Made by a program: the position numbers and the translations under genes. 64,000 nt of DNA. Source: Halobacillus massiliensis. Lineage in GTDB: Bacteria; Bacillota; Bacilli; Bacillales; Halobacillaceae. The stretch covers positions 1,344,630 to 1,408,629 of the forward strand of contig NZ_LT800499.1 in the NCBI RefSeq assembly GCF_900166625.1. Direction: 5' to 3'. How positions within the stretch are numbered: position 1 is the first letter of the stretch; every line of letters begins with the position of its first letter. Shown here piece after piece: positions 61,072 to 64,000 of the stretch. Below the pieces are notes generated by a model. That model had not been told where the DNA came from. It saw only the letters and a program-made list of their open reading frames with translations, and did no database searches.

Positions 61072-61106
61072 AGCCGATCCATGATAGGATCGGCTATTTT
61101 TATTTT
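61072..61106 (+). terminator. Terminator after the YcsI-like gene
   Basis: AGCCGATCC and GGATCGGCT pair around ATGATA, followed by ATTTTTATTTTT. Confidence 0.88.
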
Positions 61107-61447
61107 TATATGAGAATTACGCCGATTCATACTTTCCGTAAATAAATAATTACTCCCTCCTCTTTTGAATACAAGCCATCCGCCGTCAACTCTTACCTTA
61201 TACAAGGAGTTATGTGTAGGAAAAATATCATAGTTAATTGTTAATGATAAATAATCTAATTATCACTATAAAGGAAGAATATGAGCGTATTATAAAGGAT
61301 AATAGAGAATTAATGAGTTAATTATATATTAACTTGAAATATAATGAAAAAATAAGGAACTATGACTTCATATGCAATTATTCAGAATATTTACATGATT
61401 AACAATTTTTGAGATAATAATAATTGACTACAAAAGGGGGAGACAAA
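61107..61447 (+). promoter_or_regulatory. AT-rich upstream region of the amino-acid ABC operon
   Basis: About 340 bases with no credible gene. A possible promoter is TTAATT (61318-61323), 16-base spacer, TATAAT (61340-61345), which leaves a 100-base leader. A 19-base inverted stretch at 61246-61264 (GATAA...TTATC ends) resembles a Fur box at only 14 positions and is not called. No T-box or riboswitch core was recognised. Confidence 0.35.
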
Positions 61448-62242
61448 ATGAGAAAACTAAAATTAAGCGGGCTTTTAATAGGTCTGCTGCTTTCTATCAT
61501 ACTGGTAGGATGCGGTACATCTGAGTCTGAAGGTTCTGAGGGAGAAGGCGGGGAAACTTACACAGTAGCTACCGATAATAACTTCGTACCTTTTGAATTT
61601 CTGGATGAAGAAACAGGAGAAATGACAGGTTTCGATATGGATCTGATTCGTGCAATTGCTGAAGAAGCAGGCTTTGAAGTAAAGATCGAATCTATGAAAT
61701 TTGATGGCGTGGTTACTGGTATGCAGACTGCCAAATATGATATCGGTATTGCCGGAATGACAATTACAGATGAGCGTGCCGAGACAATTGATTTCTCTGA
61801 ACCCTATTACGATGCAGGTTTAATGCTTGCCGTTCAGGAAAGTAATACAGAGATAAAATCAGAAGATGATTTAGCTGGAAAGAAAGTGGCAACTCGTTCA
61901 GGTACTACAAGTGAAACTTACTTAAAAGATAACCACCCGGATGCTGAAGTTGTAACTTTCCCGGGAATTGTTGAAGCTTATATGGATCTGCAGGATGGAC
62001 GTGTTGATGCAGTTATGTATGACGTGCCTAACGTCCAGTACTATGTGGCTAACGATTCAGAAGGCTTAAAAACAGTGGGAGATGTCCTGCAAGGTGAACA
62101 GTACGGAATTGCATTCCCTAAAGATTCCGAGCTAGTGGAAGATGTAAACGAAGCACTTCAAACACTTATTGATAATGGAACATATGACGATATCTATGAA
62201 GAGTGGTTTGGAGAGCGTAAATACGGCACTGAAGCTGATTAA
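61448..62242 (+). CDS. Polar amino-acid ABC transporter substrate-binding lipoprotein
   Basis: A 264-residue binding protein. Signal peptide MRKLKLSGLLIGLLLSIILV ends in lipobox VGC, followed by a Ser/Glu/Gly linker. The family 3 core shows FEFLDEETGEMTGFDMDL near residue 52, IAGMTITDERAETIDFSEPY near 100 and KKVATRSGTTSETYL near 145. It probably binds glutamine or another polar amino acid. AAGGGGGAG favours the ATG at 61448. First gene of the importer operon. Confidence 0.9.
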   Translation: MRKLKLSGLLIGLLLSIILVGCGTSESEGSEGEGGETYTVATDNNFVPFEFLDEETGEMTGFDMDLIRAIAEEAGFEVKIESMKFDGVVTGMQTAKYDIGIAGMTITDERAETIDFSEPYYDAGLMLAVQESNTEIKSEDDLAGKKVATRSGTTSETYLKDNHPDAEVVTFPGIVEAYMDLQDGRVDAVMYDVPNVQYYVANDSEGLKTVGDVLQGEQYGIAFPKDSELVEDVNEALQTLIDNGTYDDIYEEWFGERKYGTEAD

Positions 62243-62255
62243 AAATCACATGGGG

Positions 62256-62287
62256 CGTAGCAGGTCTATGGCTTGCTGCGTTTTTTT
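62256..62287 (+). terminator. Terminator-like hairpin between binding protein and permease
   Basis: CGTAGCAGG and CTTGCTGCG pair with two wobbles, followed by seven T residues. Partial termination here would give excess binding protein over permease. Confidence 0.72.
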
Positions 62288-62341
62288 AAATCCACTACTA
62301 AACATACTATATAGTGAAGACATTAAGGGGAGTTATTACTA

Positions 62342-62998
62342 ATGGACGCTTTCATGGAGAGTCACTACGCACGCGTAATGCCCTTTTTGCTAGAGGGGCT
62401 TGTTTATACACTTTTAATTACAGGGGTAGGTTTATTTTTTGGTTTTATTTTAGGGGCAATTTTTGGAATGGCCCGACTTTCTAAAAACAAACTAATCTAC
62501 GGGATTGCATCCATTTATGTTGAGGTTTTAAGAGGAACCCCAATCCTTGCACAAATTTTATTCATTTATTTTGGTCTACCGGACTTATTAGGATTTAATA
62601 TTGATAAAATTACGGCTTCTATTATCGCTATTGCAGTTAATGCAGGAGCCTATATTGCAGAAATTGTTCGTGGGGCCGTTTACTCAATCGACAAAGGTCA
62701 GACAGAGGCCGGCCGTTCGATCGGTTTAACGAAAGTACAGACGATGCGTTATATCATTTGGCCGCAGGCTTTTAAACGAATGATCCCGCCACTAGGGAAT
62801 CAATTTGTTATTAGCTTAAAAGATACATCTTTATTCTCCGTTATCGCGGTTGGGGAACTCCTTTATATGGGGCAGCAGTATTATGGACTGACATTTGCAG
62901 CGTTTGAAGCGCTGACGATGGTATGTCTTATGTATTTGGCGATTACAGTACCCGCCTCCGTTTATTTAAGACGGGTTGAAAGGAGACTTGATGTCTAA
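62342..62998 (+). CDS. Polar amino-acid ABC transporter permease
   Basis: A 218-residue permease of the HisM/GlnP type with about five spans. The EAA loop is [20 protein letters not shown] near residue 120, and [18 protein letters not shown] near 62 is typical. AAGGGGAG precedes the ATG. Its stop overlaps the ATPase start (TAATG). It would form a homodimeric channel, as only one permease gene is present. Confidence 0.93.
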   Translation: MDAFMESHYARVMPFLLEGLVYTLLITGVGLFFGFILGAIFGMARLSKNKLIYGIASIYVEVLRGTPILAQILFIYFGLPDLLGFNIDKITASIIAIAVNAGAYIAEIVRGAVYSIDKGQTEAGRSIGLTKVQTMRYIIWPQAFKRMIPPLGNQFVISLKDTSLFSVIAVGELLYMGQQYYGLTFAAFEALTMVCLMYLAITVPASVYLRRVERRLDV

Positions 62999-63720
62999 TG
63001 ATTAGTGTAAGAGATTTGCATAAGTCCTTTGGAGATGTAAAAGTCCTTAAAGGCATCAACTTGGAAGTTAAGCCTCAGGAAGTTGTATGTGTGATCGGCC
63101 CATCCGGTTCAGGAAAAAGCACGCTGTTGAGGTGTCTGAATTTATTAGAGGAAGTAACGAGTGGAGAGGTGCTCATAGAAGGAGATAATCTTACTGATAA
63201 AAATGTGAATATTAATAAAGTAAGAACTCGTGTAGGGATGGTTTTTCAGCATTTTAATCTTTTTCCACATATGACCGTTATGGATAACATTACGATAGGG
63301 CCAAAAAAAATTAAGGGGAAAAATAAAAAAGAAGCTGAAGCTGAAGCTGAACCTATATTAGAAAAAGTCGGACTTAGTGACAAAGCGAATGTTTATCCTG
63401 ACAGCTTATCAGGCGGACAGAAACAAAGGGTGGCTATTGCTCGATCACTAGCTATGAACCCTAAAATTATGCTTTTCGATGAGCCCACATCCGCATTAGA
63501 TCCTGAATTAGTCGGAGATGTGTTAGCTGTTATGAAGGAACTGGCCAAAGAAGGGATGACAATGGTAGTCGTTACTCATGAAATGGGTTTTGCCCGTGAA
63601 GTGGGTGACCGGGTAATCTTTATGGATGAAGGGATCATTATGGAAGAAAACGTGCCGGAGAAAATCTTTGGTGACCCAGACAACCCTCGAACGAGAGAAT
63701 TCTTAAGTAAAGTTCTGTAA
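62998..63720 (+). CDS. glnQ: Polar amino-acid ABC transporter ATP-binding protein
   Basis: A 240-residue ATPase with Walker [10 protein letters not shown] near residue 34, Q-loop [11 protein letters not shown] near 82, signature LSGGQKQR near 138, Walker [13 protein letters not shown] near 155 and the switch histidine in VVTHEMGF. Family GlnQ/ArtP. An EAEAEAEAE-type repeat lies near residue 112 (KEAEAEAEP), a small helical insertion. Directly coupled to the permease. Confidence 0.93.
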   Translation: MISVRDLHKSFGDVKVLKGINLEVKPQEVVCVIGPSGSGKSTLLRCLNLLEEVTSGEVLIEGDNLTDKNVNINKVRTRVGMVFQHFNLFPHMTVMDNITIGPKKIKGKNKKEAEAEAEPILEKVGLSDKANVYPDSLSGGQKQRVAIARSLAMNPKIMLFDEPTSALDPELVGDVLAVMKELAKEGMTMVVVTHEMGFAREVGDRVIFMDEGIIMEENVPEKIFGDPDNPRTREFLSKVL

Positions 63721-63725
63721 ATTGC

Positions 63726-63760
63726 AAAAGCCGCTATCTAACAAATAGCGGCTTTTATAT
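63726..63760 (+). terminator. Terminator of the amino-acid ABC operon
   Basis: AAAAGCCGCTAT and ATAGCGGCTTTT, a perfect 12-base stem with a seven-base loop, followed by ATATTTT. Confidence 0.9.
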
Positions 63761-63818
63761 TTTGTCATATTATGTCTGGGAAATGGGATATTAGATAGGA
63801 ATTCTTTTTAAACTATTC

Positions 63819-63824
63819 TATAAT
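63819..63824 (+). promoter_or_regulatory. -10 element of the LCP gene
   Basis: TATAAT, 30 bases before the ATG; the -35 is not convincing. Confidence 0.4.
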
Positions 63825-63854
63825 GAAAATACATATAATGAAGGGGTTGTACGA

Positions 63855-64000
63855 ATGAAAACAAGAAAAGATATACATAAGCGAAAGAGAAGAAAGTGGG
63901 TCTGGATCACTTTAAGTATCATTTTATTAATTGGAGTAGGTGTTGCCGCTTACGCTTACTCTATTTATTATAATGTAAAATCTACGGTTGATAATGATAT
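63855..64000 (+). CDS. LytR-CpsA-Psr (LCP) family protein, N-terminal part only
   Basis: The first 48 codons before the window ends. A strongly basic start (MKTRKDIHKRKRRKW) is followed by one membrane span (VWITLSIILLIGVGVAAYAY) and SIYYNVKSTVDND, matching the start of LytR/TagU proteins that attach teichoic acids or other polymers to peptidoglycan. AAGGGG precedes the ATG. The catalytic domain lies outside the window, so the assignment rests on the N-terminal pattern. Confidence 0.7.
   Translation, partial: MKTRKDIHKRKRRKWVWITLSIILLIGVGVAAYAYSIYYNVKSTVDND

Noticed and set aside
61246-61264. Fur-box-like inverted sequence upstream of the amino-acid ABC operon
   Set aside because: Only 14 of 19 positions match and the region is very AT-rich, so chance is likely.
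1-64000. tRNA or rRNA genes, CRISPR arrays, prophage or IS elements
   Set aside because: Nothing with the right structure or conserved sequence was seen; the AimR-like gene is not accompanied by phage genes.

Overview
The window looks like chromosome of a low-GC, Gram-positive member of the Bacillaceae. Signs are AGGAGG-type ribosome binding sites with some TTG starts, a chromosomal Rap/AimR-type tetratricopeptide regulator, a SigB-like promoter, a TagE/TarM-type teichoic acid glycosyltransferase, an LCP wall protein at the right edge, and the familiar Bacillaceae 'GAGACTCCTG' intergenic repeat. A mannosylglycerate/glucosylglycerate utilisation cluster (both are compatible solutes) fits a halophilic or halotolerant genus such as Halobacillus, but the genus is inference. 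No rRNA, tRNA, CRISPR, phage or IS element was seen.

Layout. 1-4.7 kb: GlcNAc use (PTS EIIBC, nagA, a nagB carrying an internal deletion, GntR regulator, SIS protein). 4.7-8.2 kb: ketodeoxyuronate pathway kduI-kdgK-kdgA, divergent from an IclR regulator, with matching operators in both promoters. 8.3-9 kb: internally duplicated AhpD/CMD-like protein. 9.1-15.6 kb: galactitol-type PTS operon (PRD regulator, IIA, IIB, IIC, two zinc-type dehydrogenases, an overlooked 50-residue protein). 15.6-20 kb: stress block with YflT-like protein, a 46-residue secreted-peptide gene, an AimR-like receptor without the DNA-binding N-terminus, and a large catalase. 20-20.7 kb: three decaying copies of one repeat. 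20.7-30.1 kb: FUSC protein, EamA transporter, dhaKLM, a permease plus adenine deaminase, a Fur-box promoter with no obvious gene, and a zinc-ribbon protein. 30.2-35.1 kb: sucrose regulon scrR-A-B-K. 35.2-43.5 kb: mannosylglycerate/glucosylglycerate cluster. 43.5-48.4 kb: gluconate cluster gnd-gntP-gntK with divergent RpiR regulator. 48.5-50.1 kb: wall glycosyltransferase. 50.2-60.1 kb: ABC importer with LacI regulator, ThuA, two Gfo/Idh/MocA dehydrogenases and TIM-barrel isomerases, probably oxidative (3-keto) glycoside catabolism. 60.2-64 kb: YcsI-like protein, polar amino-acid ABC transporter, start of an LCP gene.

How it works together. Much of the window is a chain of sugar catabolic modules, each with an uptake system, enzymes, its own regulator and recognisable operators, and several with cre-like sites for shared carbon catabolite control. 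Products converge on fructose-6-P, glyceraldehyde-3-P, pyruvate, glycerate and pentose-P. Several modules depend on genes outside the window: EIIA for the nag and scr permeases, the ATPase for the sugar ABC importer, and KduD for the uronate pathway. All starts were chosen from ribosome binding sites and several are shorter than the longest open frame.
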